Of a stretch of DNA of 47,720 bases, positions 22,054 through 30,607 are shown in pieces. A program made the translations under genes and the position numbers. The notes under the pieces were generated by a model. That model was not told the DNA's origin, made no database searches, and was given only the letters and a program-made list of their open reading frames with translations. Each line of letters opens with the position of its first letter. Position 1 is the first letter of the stretch. Source of the stretch: Chloroflexota bacterium (lineage in GTDB: Bacteria > Chloroflexota > Anaerolineae > Caldilineales > Caldilineaceae); assembly GCA_003577005.1 (NCBI GenBank), contig QEUW01000010.1, positions 1 to 47,720 of the forward strand. The letters are read 5' to 3'.

Positions 22054-23481
22054 CTACTCATCCAGGGGACGGGCACAACGAAACCCGACCTGGTTGTTCC
22101 GGTAAAGGGGAATATCTACCCCGAGCTGGCTGGCGTCCCCGCGGTGACCATGGTGTCGATGAAAGGTGCGTGTATAGCTCCAGCGCGGCCGGTAGCTGCC
22201 GCCCCGGATAACATAAAAGGGACCTTCCACCACCTCAAAACCTGGTTGGGGCCCAGTTGGGTTGGCGTAGGGTGAAATCGCATAATAGTTGAGATTGTAG
22301 ATCGTATCCATCCGGTCGGCAACCCACTCGAAGGCATTCCCAGCAACATCCATCACCCCATAAGGGCTGGCGCCGGTTGGGTAAGATCCCACCCGGGTTG
22401 TGTCGCCTACACAATACACCCAGTCACGGCTGGCTTCAAGTCGATCATCGGTAAAATTTGCGCGGCTACAATCAGGAAACTCTTCACCCCATGGCCAAGT
22501 GCGAGTGTCGATCGGTCCACGCGCTGCCTTTTCCCACTCAGCCTCTGTCGGTAAGCGTTTTCCTTTCCAGCCACAGTAGGTCTGTGCATCTCTCCAGGAA
22601 ACAAAGAGGACAGGAAAGTAATCATAGCGCGGGTCGTTAAAATAGGACTTCCGGGTCAGTGAGTGCTCACGCAAGGGCGGCTGGCAGACACGGGCGTTGA
22701 CACAGGCACGGTATTGTTGATTTGTGACTTCATACTTATCGATTGCATAGGCATCCAAATAGACCCGATGGAGCGGGGTATCTTTGCCAACCGTACAAAG
22801 ACCGGTCGGCCGCAACGCCAGATCGCACCCCATAGAAAACTCGCCGGCCGGGATGACCATCATCTGCTCAACATCGGGTATCCCGACCGGTCCCTCGGTG
22901 CGGAACGTCTCAACTGGCCCTATCACCCGTCCACTCTCAGGGTGAATGCTCACCACTTGCCACGCGTATTGGGTATCTGGCAACAACGTCCCCGGCGCCA
23001 AATAAGGGTTCTGCAACTCAGTTTGTGAAACAAGAGTGCGCGGGACTTCCACATTTGCCTCTAAGTAGAGTTCATAGGAAGGGGGTGGATTGCTTGGATT
23101 ATCCACGCGCCACTCGAAATAGGTATTGAGACTCTGGCCCGTACTGCCAGGAGCCGGGACCAGGGGGACAGGAATATTGGAAGCAGATCCGTAAAGCAAT
23201 GGCAAGTAAAACGATAAATTGCCTTCTATATAGGGCAAGTAGATGATTTCACGCTCTGTGTTATCTGGAGGGATTGTACTATTTGTCTCCTTCAGATCAG
23301 CTTCACTCGGTGCTAGAGGGGAAAAGAACGGGGAACCAACGGCTGTCTGGGCCAATAACCCACAACAACCGGAGGAGGGGCGGACCCACACTCCCAGCGA
23401 GAAAACAAACAGGACGCCACTCAAAACAATCCACAGCCACTTTCCTCTCCAAGAGCGTGGATGCTGGCTAAACCGATTCAT
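22054..23481 (-). CDS. Secreted SUMF1-fold (formylglycine-generating-enzyme-like) protein, likely non-oxidase
   Basis: A 475-aa protein with an N-terminal membrane/signal segment (14-33), a fibronectin-like domain (about 105-195, PDTQYAWQVVS) and a C-terminal SUMF1/FGE-sulfatase domain (205-472) with MVIPAGEFSMGCD, YEVTNQQY, RLPTEAEWEKAARG and GNAFEWVADR. The two copper-binding cysteines of true formylglycine-generating enzymes are missing: the segment RGGSYRPRWSYTR has no Cys. The fold is therefore probably used for binding or another reaction at the cell surface. Two extra Cys pairs may form disulfides. It lies next to the GT-C genes. Confidence 0.85.
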   Translation of the reverse strand: MNRFSQHPRSWRGKWLWIVLSGVLFVFSLGVWVRPSSGCCGLLAQTAVGSPFFSPLAPSEADLKETNSTIPPDNTEREIIYLPYIEGNLSFYLPLLYGSASNIPVPLVPAPGSTGQSLNTYFEWRVDNPSNPPPSYELYLEANVEVPRTLVSQTELQNPYLAPGTLLPDTQYAWQVVSIHPESGRVIGPVETFRTEGPVGIPDVEQMMVIPAGEFSMGCDLALRPTGLCTVGKDTPLHRVYLDAYAIDKYEVTNQQYRACVNARVCQPPLREHSLTRKSYFNDPRYDYFPVLFVSWRDAQTYCGWKGKRLPTEAEWEKAARGPIDTRTWPWGEEFPDCSRANFTDDRLEASRDWVYCVGDTTRVGSYPTGASPYGVMDVAGNAFEWVADRMDTIYNLNYYAISPYANPTGPQPGFEVVEGPFYVIRGGSYRPRWSYTRTFHRHHGHRGDASQLGVDIPLYRNNQVGFRCARPLDE

Positions 23482-23594
23482 GAGCGGTCAATCACAGCCA
23501 AAACAAGATGAGCCTTGAACCATCTGCAAGCATCTGTCAATCGTCAGCCTGCGTGGCATCTACTGTTGATCCCGCCATCGCTAGACAGAAACAT

Positions 23595-23625
23595 AAAATG
23601 CCAGTCCATACCGGGCTGGCATTTT
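23595..23625 (-). terminator. Intrinsic terminator after tRNA-Pro
   Basis: On the minus strand, AAAATGCCAG (23625-23616) pairs with CTGGCATTTT (23604-23595), loop 11 nt, and the T-run is part of the stem end. Because both ends carry A/T runs it could work in either direction. Confidence 0.75.
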
Positions 23626-23633
23626 TACGTCAG

Positions 23634-23707
<74 letters not shown>

Positions 23708-23726
23708 CTGATACAACTATATTTAT

Positions 23727-23756
23727 ATTATAGCCTATTATAGCGTTCAGCGGCAA
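23727..23756 (-). promoter_or_regulatory. Promoter of tRNA-Pro
   Basis: On the minus strand TTGCCG (23756-23751), an 18-nt spacer and consensus TATAAT (23732-23727), about 20 nt before the mature 5' end. Confidence 0.65.
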
Positions 23757-23805
23757 ATTTCGCTTATAGATATTGGACGGATCGGATGCGTCCACCTGCC
23801 CGCAG

Positions 23806-25302
23806 CTACAGCGAACGGCGGTTGAAGGTCAGCAGCCGCATTTCGGTCATCTCTTCGATGGCGTAGCGCAGCCCCTCACGGCCAAAACCTGATGCCTTGA
23901 CGCCGCCATAGGGCATGTGGTCGATGCGATAGGTGGAGACATCGTTGACCATCAGCCCGCCGACCTCGATCTCTTCAAACGCCTCCTCGACGATGCGCCA
24001 GTCATTCGTGAAAATGCCGGCCTGCAAGCCATAATCGCTGTCGTTGACTCGGCGGATGGCGTCGTGTACGTCGCTATAACGGAAGAGGTCAACAAAGGGA
24101 CCAAAGGCCTCCTGACACGAGATGCGCATGGTCTCATCGACGCTAGCCAGCACCGTCGGATGCCAGATGTTCCCCTCGCGCACGCCACCGGTAAGCACCT
24201 CGGCGCCGCCGGTTTTCGCCTCATCGAGCCAGGCGCCCAGCCGATCCGCCGCTCCTTTGTCGATGAGCGGGCCGATGTCGGTCGCTTCGTCAAGCGGGTC
24301 ACCGACCTTGAGCTTTTCGACGCGCGGGATCAGGTCATCCACAAAACCCTCGTAGATGTCGCCGTGGACATAGACGCGCTGCACCGAAATACACGACTGG
24401 CCGGCGTAGGTAAAGCCGCCAAAGGTGACCCGTTCAGCGGCGTAGGCAATATCGGCGTCGTTGTGGACAATGTTGCCGGCGTTACCCCCCAGTTCGAGCG
24501 TGACAAACTTGCGCCCGGCGCGGCGCTTTAGATCCCAACCCACCGCAGGGCTGCCGGTGAAGGTGAGCAGCTTGATGCGGTCGTCCTCGACTAGCGGGGC
24601 GGCGTCTTTGGTGCTGCACGGCGTCACGGCGATGCCGCCAGCTGGCCAACCCGACTCCAACGCAAGCTGGGCCAGCTTGAACGAACTGACTGGTGTCTGC
24701 GAGGCCGGGCGCAGGATAATGGGGCAGCCCGCGGCCAGCGCCGGGGCAACCTTGTGCGCCACCAGGTTGAGCGGGAAGTTAAAGGGCGAGATGCCCACCA
24801 CCGGCCCGCGCGGCACCCGCCGCACATGGCCCACACGGCTATCATTGCCCGGCAGCCAGTCGAGCGGGACAATCTCGCCGTAGATGCGGCGCGCTTCTTC
24901 AGCAGCCACTTTGAAGGTGAAGACAGCGCGGTCCACCTCGGCGCGCGCCGTGCGGATCGGTTTGCCGGCCTCCAGGGCAATAGTACGGGCGAACTCCTCG
25001 CGGCGGGCGGCGATGCCGGCGCTGATCTTTTCCAGCACCTCGCTGCGCTGCCAGCTGGGCATCTTGCGGGTTGTCTCGAAGGCGCGCACGGCGGTCGCAA
25101 TCGCATTCTCGATGTCAGTAGGCCCGGCGCGGTGGACGACGGCGACGAGCGCATCATTGTAAGGGCTGCGCACCGCGATGGCATCTTGTGAGTGGTGGTG
25201 CTGGCCGTCGATCAGAAAACCGTATTCGCCGAGTTCGGCATCGGCTGCACCGTTGGTGGCGGCGGTGTGGGTGGTGGCCTGGCGTAGGCGTTCGCTGGTC
25301 AT
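23806..25302 (-). CDS. NAD(P)-dependent aldehyde dehydrogenase
   Basis: A 498-aa member of the ALDH superfamily, oxidising an aldehyde to its acid. The catalytic Cys lies in YAGQSCISVQR (about 308) and the general-base Glu in LELGGNAG (about 274); the SPFNFPLN and FTGSPAVG segments of the cofactor fold are present. The family resemblance is to lactaldehyde/non-phosphorylating glyceraldehyde-3-phosphate type enzymes, but the substrate cannot be fixed. GAGGAGC lies about 6 nt before the ATG. It follows the 112-aa gene by only 16 nt, so it may be read from the restriction-modification transcript. Confidence 0.9.
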   Translation of the reverse strand: MTSERLRQATTHTAATNGAADAELGEYGFLIDGQHHHSQDAIAVRSPYNDALVAVVHRAGPTDIENAIATAVRAFETTRKMPSWQRSEVLEKISAGIAARREEFARTIALEAGKPIRTARAEVDRAVFTFKVAAEEARRIYGEIVPLDWLPGNDSRVGHVRRVPRGPVVGISPFNFPLNLVAHKVAPALAAGCPIILRPASQTPVSSFKLAQLALESGWPAGGIAVTPCSTKDAAPLVEDDRIKLLTFTGSPAVGWDLKRRAGRKFVTLELGGNAGNIVHNDADIAYAAERVTFGGFTYAGQSCISVQRVYVHGDIYEGFVDDLIPRVEKLKVGDPLDEATDIGPLIDKGAADRLGAWLDEAKTGGAEVLTGGVREGNIWHPTVLASVDETMRISCQEAFGPFVDLFRYSDVHDAIRRVNDSDYGLQAGIFTNDWRIVEEAFEEIEVGGLMVNDVSTYRIDHMPYGGVKASGFGREGLRYAIEEMTEMRLLTFNRRSL

Positions 25303-25318
25303 GGTTAGCTCCTCGGCA

Positions 25319-25657
25319 TCAGCCTGTTACAAGTTCAGCTTGCTGCCCGTACACATACTGATCGCGCAACTGGTGGCGAATTTCGGCAGCGTTTTCTCCC
25401 TCGATCTGGTGGATCTCTGGCAACAGGCGATAGTAGCGCTCGAACTCACCCAATGCTTCGTGGTAGGTCGCCAGCGTCAGTTGACGTTCATCCACCCGCT
25501 CCAAGATCTGCCGCCAAATCGCTCTACTTACCGTATGTTGGACAATGCCGCTCAAGCGTAGATGGGTTGGCATAGACACCCAATCTGTGATTACACCTAT
25601 TGTTTCCCAGTCGCCATCGGGTGTGCTCTCTTGCAGAATGCGGTACTTGACGTGCAT
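25319..25657 (-). CDS. Conserved-looking 112-aa protein of unknown function in the restriction-modification cassette
   Basis: A soluble protein of 112 aa, rich in charged residues, with a beta-type N-terminus (VKYRILQEST) and a long helical region (about 40-108, including ERQLTLATYHEALGEFERY). I recognise no family or active site. It starts 15 nt after the nuclease gene, with AAGGAT upstream of its ATG, so it is probably co-expressed with the nuclease. Possible roles (controller, inhibitor or nuclease partner) are guesses; it lacks an obvious helix-turn-helix of a C-protein. Confidence 0.65.
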   Translation of the reverse strand: MHVKYRILQESTPDGDWETIGVITDWVSMPTHLRLSGIVQHTVSRAIWRQILERVDERQLTLATYHEALGEFERYYRLLPEIHQIEGENAAEIRHQLRDQYVYGQQAELVTG

Positions 25658-25672
25658 CTACCAATCCTTGTT

Positions 25673-26863
25673 TTAACCTGAACTTTTTCCAGTAACGTAA
25701 TTACCAGGTTCTTCCTGTAATTGTGCAATCGAAACACCAGTAAGAAAATCTTGTATAGGAATGTCCGACAATTTCGTCTGGAGGTAAGCATGCATCTGCT
25801 CATCCCGCATCTTTTGAAGTTCATGCTGGAGGCCAAGTCGAGCACCGAGTTTCTGTGCCAGTTCGCGTGGCCAATACTGCATGCTCATTTGGATGATTTC
25901 GGCGCCAATTTGCTCTGCGGCTTGTTGGGTGGTAAGAGTTGACGGCAACCGATCAACCACGACAAAAGTAACAGAACTATGGCTAGAGCCAGCCGTTTCT
26001 ATCTTGCGAGCGAAGCGAGACAATTTGTCTTTCGAGATTTCTGAGTTGCCAGGGCCAATAAAGCCCATATCAAATCGAGCTAATTTGCCCGGTCTCAGCA
26101 ATAAAGTGGCATCGCTTTCACGAAGATCAGAGCTATCAGAAAGCCAAAAAACGTTTCTTGTTCTTGTATTGGTGGTAGGATCGACGCGTTGAAAACCGAG
26201 TATTGTCAAAAAGCTACCGAGGATAAGGCGTTCAAATAGCTTACCGTACATAGATTTCTCTGAGCCACGAATCGTCAAAGTAGCGCTGCCGATTGCGGTG
26301 GTCAGCCTGGCTATATCCTTCCAGTTCAGTTCGATTTTGCGGCCTTGCAAGTCCTCAACGTAACCAAGTGTCATCCGAATATCACCAATATCAGCGCGGC
26401 ACTGTTCCGCAGCCCGTTCAATCGCTTGCTCAAAGTCTGCAATGTAATCCAAGATTCGACTAGACCTTTTGCCAACAACGTTTTGGTCAGATTTGCCAGT
26501 CAAGCCAATTGCCCAATTTGCCAACCAGGTGCTTGTTTTATCCGCCCCTCTCCTTTTTCGAGTTGTAAGTTGTTGAAGCGCAAGTTTCGACAATTCCTCA
26601 GTGAAATTTTCAGTGTACAACCACCCGTTGGCGAACATGGCTACTAGTGCCCCACTGATTTGAGTAATCCGTCGGCGAGTTAACGGCTCTGTATGGGTAC
26701 GAACATTTTCGCCTAGCATCACAGCAAGGACAACTTCTCGTACTGCCTCAAGGCCAATTCGCTCGATGAACTGTTTGCCAGTTCCTGTCAACAAGGTCTT
26801 ACCACCGGCAGGAAATAGTTGATCAAGGGTGAGTTCTTGATTTTCAGAAGGATTAGCCGTCAT
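25673..26863 (-). CDS. Type II restriction endonuclease, CfrBI-like
   Basis: A 396-aa protein whose C-terminal half (about 210-340) matches my recollection of the CfrBI restriction endonuclease family: TIRGSEKSMYGKLFERLILGSFLTILGF region at about 213, then ESDATLLL and RFDMGFIGPGN...EISKDK, where Asp and Glu/Lys could form a PD-(D/E)xK-type site. CfrBI cuts CCWWGG; the target here is not known. The start is ATG at 26863, inside the methylase stop (11-nt overlap), with GAGGGG upstream; the longer frame from 26932 has no ribosome site. Base composition is clearly AT-richer than the flanking metabolic genes. Confidence 0.65.
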   Translation of the reverse strand: MTANPSENQELTLDQLFPAGGKTLLTGTGKQFIERIGLEAVREVVLAVMLGENVRTHTEPLTRRRITQISGALVAMFANGWLYTENFTEELSKLALQQLTTRKRRGADKTSTWLANWAIGLTGKSDQNVVGKRSSRILDYIADFEQAIERAAEQCRADIGDIRMTLGYVEDLQGRKIELNWKDIARLTTAIGSATLTIRGSEKSMYGKLFERLILGSFLTILGFQRVDPTTNTRTRNVFWLSDSSDLRESDATLLLRPGKLARFDMGFIGPGNSEISKDKLSRFARKIETAGSSHSSVTFVVVDRLPSTLTTQQAAEQIGAEIIQMSMQYWPRELAQKLGARLGLQHELQKMRDEQMHAYLQTKLSDIPIQDFLTGVSIAQLQEEPGNYVTGKSSG

Positions 26864-28070
26864 ACCCCTCAACCCCATCAAAAAGGCGCAGTACCGGTAA
26901 GGCAGGCTCACAATTGATCCAGAGAATATCATTGGCAGCTTTGCCTAACCAATCTGGAACCGCGCGTCGCATCAATTCAATGTAGTCAGGATTATTTTCA
27001 AAGAGCACGAACCTTCGCTCTAGCTTTGATGCTGACTCCCCAACCGTTCCTGAGCCAGCAAACGGATCCATCACTACATCACCCCTAAATGAGTAATAGG
27101 AGATAACTTTATCAGCAAGTTCACGAGGAAAGGCAGCGGGATGTTTAGAATTTGTGTTTGGTTGTATCCTCCACACATTGGTGCGCTCGTAATCATCACC
27201 AATCTTCGAGGCTGCAACAGCTTCTCGATCTGGATGATTGCGGATGTGCCAGTCGATCAAGAGATCGGTTCGCTTGCGATAAACAAGCACATATTCGGTG
27301 ATAGGAACCGCCTTATATTGTAGTGGATTTCGATCTGCCGCAAAGCGCCTGCCCCTCCCTGTGGCCCAACCTGCACCTTCCGGCTTCACCCAAATGATGT
27401 CGTCGATAAAATCATATCCTTCTTCGACAAAAATTCGATGTAAATCAAAAGGAACGGCGATTCGTCTTGAAGATTCGTTGCGGCTGGCGCGTCGCAAGAG
27501 CACGGGCGCCGTGTTGATAACAAAAAAACGCCCCTCATTCAATACTCGATGGCAACGTTTGATCACCTGTCGCATTTTGAACAAATATTGCTCGTATTCC
27601 TCATATTCGCTGTATTCGGGGCGAGCATTGAAGTATGGTGGTGAAGTAAAGATCAAATCGACTGACTCCGCCGGCATGTCGTCGATCAGGTCAACACAGT
27701 CTCCTTGACCAATTGTATTGCGCAGTTGAGAAAGCTTATAAGTCGCTTTTGGACGACCTCTCGACTTCAGCGCCCCTTCACTTTTGCGCAACAACCTCGC
27801 TTCCAGCAAAGCGACGCGGGTTGTCTTTTCGTCAAGTACCGCTGTACTATAAGCATCGATAACAACCTCGCCAATCTTATTTCGGTCATCTGCGCGGCAG
27901 AGTGGCACCCGCCAGATATGGTAACGGTCATCAATTTCAGGCAGCCCAAGTTCAATCACCTTGTCGAGCTGGATGTCACGCAGCCAGGCTGTCGTAATCT
28001 CCTTTGCCTGAGAAACAGTTGTTACCAGGTATTTTCGTGTTTCAGCAACCAATTGCTTCGCTCTTGCCAT
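26853..28070 (-). CDS. Beta-class DNA methyltransferase, probably N4-cytosine
   Basis: A 405-aa methylase with catalytic motif IV SPPY at 143-146 before the AdoMet-binding motif DPFAGSGT at 335-342, the beta-class order. SPPY is typical of N4-cytosine methylases, and the CfrBI partner is of that type. The first 115 residues are an extra domain with no motif I recognise. It protects the host site against the overlapping nuclease. The start is ATG at 28070; GGAGG lies 9 nt upstream. The gene begins 40 nt after the E2 stop and is AT-richer than its neighbours, which suggests acquisition by transfer. Confidence 0.88.
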   Translation of the reverse strand: MARAKQLVAETRKYLVTTVSQAKEITTAWLRDIQLDKVIELGLPEIDDRYHIWRVPLCRADDRNKIGEVVIDAYSTAVLDEKTTRVALLEARLLRKSEGALKSRGRPKATYKLSQLRNTIGQGDCVDLIDDMPAESVDLIFTSPPYFNARPEYSEYEEYEQYLFKMRQVIKRCHRVLNEGRFFVINTAPVLLRRASRNESSRRIAVPFDLHRIFVEEGYDFIDDIIWVKPEGAGWATGRGRRFAADRNPLQYKAVPITEYVLVYRKRTDLLIDWHIRNHPDREAVAASKIGDDYERTNVWRIQPNTNSKHPAAFPRELADKVISYYSFRGDVVMDPFAGSGTVGESASKLERRFVLFENNPDYIELMRRAVPDWLGKAANDILWINCEPALPVLRLFDGVEGYDG

Positions 28071-28110
28071 GATCAAACGCCTCCAGCCTCCTAGTTTAAT
28101 CGATCACGGC

Positions 28111-29490
28111 TCAATCAAAAAGTGCAAGAGGCTCCTCGACATACCCCATCAACGTCTGCATGAATTGGGCGGCCCGGGCCCCATCGACGACGCGATGGTC
28201 GCACGAGAGCGTGAGCGCCATCACCGGCTGGACGGACGGATGGCCGTTTACCGCCACGATGCGCTCGGCGATGCGCCCCACGGCCAGGATGGCCGCCTGG
28301 GGCGGGTTGACGATGGCGTTGAACTTGTCGATGCCAAACATGCCCAGGTTGCTGATGGTAAAGGTGCCGCCGCTCAGGTCATCGGGGGTGAGTTTGCCGT
28401 TTTGTGCCCGCTCAACGATTTCGGCGCGGCGGGCGGCGATCTCCTGCAAGCCCAACTGGTCGGCGTGGTGGATCACCGGCACCAGCAGACCCTCCTCCAC
28501 GGCCACGGCCAGGCCGACATTGATCGCAGGGTTGAGGACGATCTCCTCTTCCAGCCAACTGGCGTTGACGCGCGGATGTTTGCGCAAGGCAGCAGCCACC
28601 AGCTTGACCAGCAAATCGCTCACGGTAACCTTGGCCGTAGCGCGCGCCTGGGCCGTCTCGCGCCAGCGCATCAGCGCCGTTGCGTTCACCTCTCGTTCCA
28701 AATAAAAATGGGGAACGGTCTGCCAACTCTGTTGGAGCCGCTGGGCCATGACTCGCCACAAGCGGCTCATGGGCAAGCGGGTTGGCTCGCCCGCCTCCTG
28801 AGCCGGGGGCGCCGTGGCGGTGAGCGGCGACGCGGGCAACTCCTCGACCCGTTCGGTGGTCTGCTGCGCTGTTGCGGTCTGATGTTGTTGAGCCGCCAGC
28901 ACATCAGCGGCAAGGACGGCGCCGTCGGGGCCGCTGCCGCGCAGCGCGGCCAGGTCAATACTGCTCTCCCGCGCCAGACGGCGGGCTTTGGGGGAAGCTA
29001 GCGGCCGCCCATTGCCGCCGGCTGCCTTTTGAGCCGCCAGGAAGGCCAGCACATCTTCTTTCTGGATCTTCCCGCTTGCGCCGGCCTTGACCCGCCCCAG
29101 ATCGACGCCGCGCTCGGCGGCCAGCCGGGCCGCAACTGGAGTGGCAGTTGGGACCGGGGCAACCGGCGTGACCGCTGTAGCAGGCGTACTGCCAGGTTCC
29201 TCAAATGCAGGCGTGTTTGCCGGCGGGACGCCTACGCCCGCGGCGGCCTCTTCCGGCGTCAGGATCAGGGCGATCACCTGGCCCACGGGGACCTCATCGC
29301 CCTCGGCGGCTGTCACCTGGGCCAGGACGCCGGTGGCGTTGGCCTCGATCTCCACATCGGTCTTGTCGGTGGCTACGGTCATGAGTAGCTCACCCTTGTT
29401 CACCGTCTCACCGGCGCGCTTATGCCAGGTGAGCAACGTTCCTGTCTCTTGGGCCATGCCCAGCGCGGGCATGATGACTTCTTTTGCCAC
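28111..29490 (-). CDS. Dihydrolipoamide acyltransferase (E2) with two peripheral-subunit-binding domains
   Basis: A 459-aa E2 core of a 2-oxoacid dehydrogenase complex. An N-terminal lipoyl domain (1-80) carries Lys43 in TDKTD. A Pro/Ala/Thr linker leads to two E3/E1-binding domains, about 117-152 and 165-201, each with the family pattern (VAARLAAERGVDL, KARRLARESSIDL). The catalytic domain (235-459) has His432 and Asp436 in DHRVVDG. It transfers acetyl (or another acyl) from lipoate to CoA. The start is GTG at 29490 with AGGAGG at 6 nt. It follows E1beta across a repeat hairpin; no E3 gene is nearby. Confidence 0.92.
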   Translation of the reverse strand: MAKEVIMPALGMAQETGTLLTWHKRAGETVNKGELLMTVATDKTDVEIEANATGVLAQVTAAEGDEVPVGQVIALILTPEEAAAGVGVPPANTPAFEEPGSTPATAVTPVAPVPTATPVAARLAAERGVDLGRVKAGASGKIQKEDVLAFLAAQKAAGGNGRPLASPKARRLARESSIDLAALRGSGPDGAVLAADVLAAQQHQTATAQQTTERVEELPASPLTATAPPAQEAGEPTRLPMSRLWRVMAQRLQQSWQTVPHFYLEREVNATALMRWRETAQARATAKVTVSDLLVKLVAAALRKHPRVNASWLEEEIVLNPAINVGLAVAVEEGLLVPVIHHADQLGLQEIAARRAEIVERAQNGKLTPDDLSGGTFTISNLGMFGIDKFNAIVNPPQAAILAVGRIAERIVAVNGHPSVQPVMALTLSCDHRVVDGARAAQFMQTLMGYVEEPLALFD

Positions 29491-29513
29491 GCCGATCCTC
29501 CTAAGTGGCAATA

Positions 29514-29602
29514 AGTAATGGGTAATGGGTAATCGGTAATTGTGAATGCTGCCTCGCAGGACGAGTTCATTCATAATTACCGATTACCCATTACCCATTA
29601 CT
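29514..29602. repeat. Repeat-built hairpin between E1beta and E2 (TAATCGG family)
   Basis: Arms 29514-29548 and 29568-29602 pair over 35 bp with a single mismatch; the loop is 19 nt. Arms are tandem TAATGGG/TAATCGG heptamers ending in an inner GTGAATG/CATTCAT. It is the longest hairpin in the window. It shares its outer unit and inner GTGAATG with the element at 16607-16700. It lies inside the dehydrogenase operon, so the mRNA must carry this stem between the E1beta and E2 coding regions. Confidence 0.92.
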
Positions 29603-29605
29603 ACT

Positions 29606-30607
29606 TCAATTTTTCCCACAAAGCATTTTCGCCATCTCCACCACACTCTCCGCCGTGGGGACGGTCAGGTCTTCCAGCACCGGCGAGAAGGGGACTGGCA
29701 CATTCATGGCGCCCAGGCGTTTGACGGGAGCGTCCAGATAGTAAAATGCGCCGTCAGCGATGACCGAGGCGATCTCGCCGGTGACGCCATACTGTTCGTA
29801 GCCCTCGTCGATGACGATGGCGCGGCTGGTCTTTTTCGCCGAATCGACCAGTGTCTGTTTGTCCAGCGGGATGGTCGTGCGCGGGTCGATGACCTCGGCG
29901 CTGATACCGATTGCAGCCAGTTGTTCGGCGGCCTCCAGTGCGACATGAACCATACTGCTGGTTGCCACCAGGGTAATGTCATTGCCCGCTCGCTTGATGT
30001 CGGCCACGCCAAAAGGGATAGTGTAATCCTCTTCCGGCACCGGGCCTTTGAGCGTGTACATCATCTTGTCTTCAAAGATGGCAACCGGGTTGTCGTCGCG
30101 GATGGCGCTCTTCATCAGCCCTTTGGCGTCGTAGGGGGTGGCCGGCAGCGCCACCTTGAGACCAGGGATATGGCTAAACCAGGCGTGGAGCGACTGCGAA
30201 TGTTGCGCTGCCGAGCGGCGGGTGGCGCCCAGCGTCGTGCGCAGCACCATGGGCACCTTGAGTTTCCCGCCCGACATGTAGTGGGTCTTGGCTGCCTGGT
30301 TGACCATCTGGTCCATGGTCAACGTAATAAAATCGCCAAACATGATATCGACGATGGGCCGCATCCCGGTCATGGCAGCGCCTACCCCCAACCCGGCGAT
30401 GCCTGCTTCAGAGATGGGCGAGTCGATGACCCGTTCTTTGCCAAACTCATCGACCAGCCCCTGCAAGACGCGAAAGACGGTGCCGGTTTCGGCCACATCT
30501 TCGCCGATGATAAAGACGCGCGGGTCGCGGCGCATCTCCTCAGCGATGGCCTCGCGGATCGCTTCGCCAAAGGTGATCACACGGCCATTGGGATCAGGCG
30601 TAGACAT
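29606..30607 (-). CDS. 2-oxoacid (pyruvate/acetoin) dehydrogenase E1 beta subunit
   Basis: A 333-aa transketolase-like subunit. FGEAIREAIAEEM, the FIIGEDVAETGTVF glutamate (contacts thiamine diphosphate), GIRP-like PIVDIMFGDFITLTMDQ and the C-terminal domain (about 205-333) are typical of the E1 beta chain. With E1alpha it decarboxylates the 2-oxoacid. The start is ATG at 30607 with GAGGTGG upstream, overlapping E1alpha by 14 nt. Substrate is inferred as pyruvate; acetoin dehydrogenases look similar. Confidence 0.93.
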   Translation of the reverse strand: MSTPDPNGRVITFGEAIREAIAEEMRRDPRVFIIGEDVAETGTVFRVLQGLVDEFGKERVIDSPISEAGIAGLGVGAAMTGMRPIVDIMFGDFITLTMDQMVNQAAKTHYMSGGKLKVPMVLRTTLGATRRSAAQHSQSLHAWFSHIPGLKVALPATPYDAKGLMKSAIRDDNPVAIFEDKMMYTLKGPVPEEDYTIPFGVADIKRAGNDITLVATSSMVHVALEAAEQLAAIGISAEVIDPRTTIPLDKQTLVDSAKKTSRAIVIDEGYEQYGVTGEIASVIADGAFYYLDAPVKRLGAMNVPVPFSPVLEDLTVPTAESVVEMAKMLCGKN

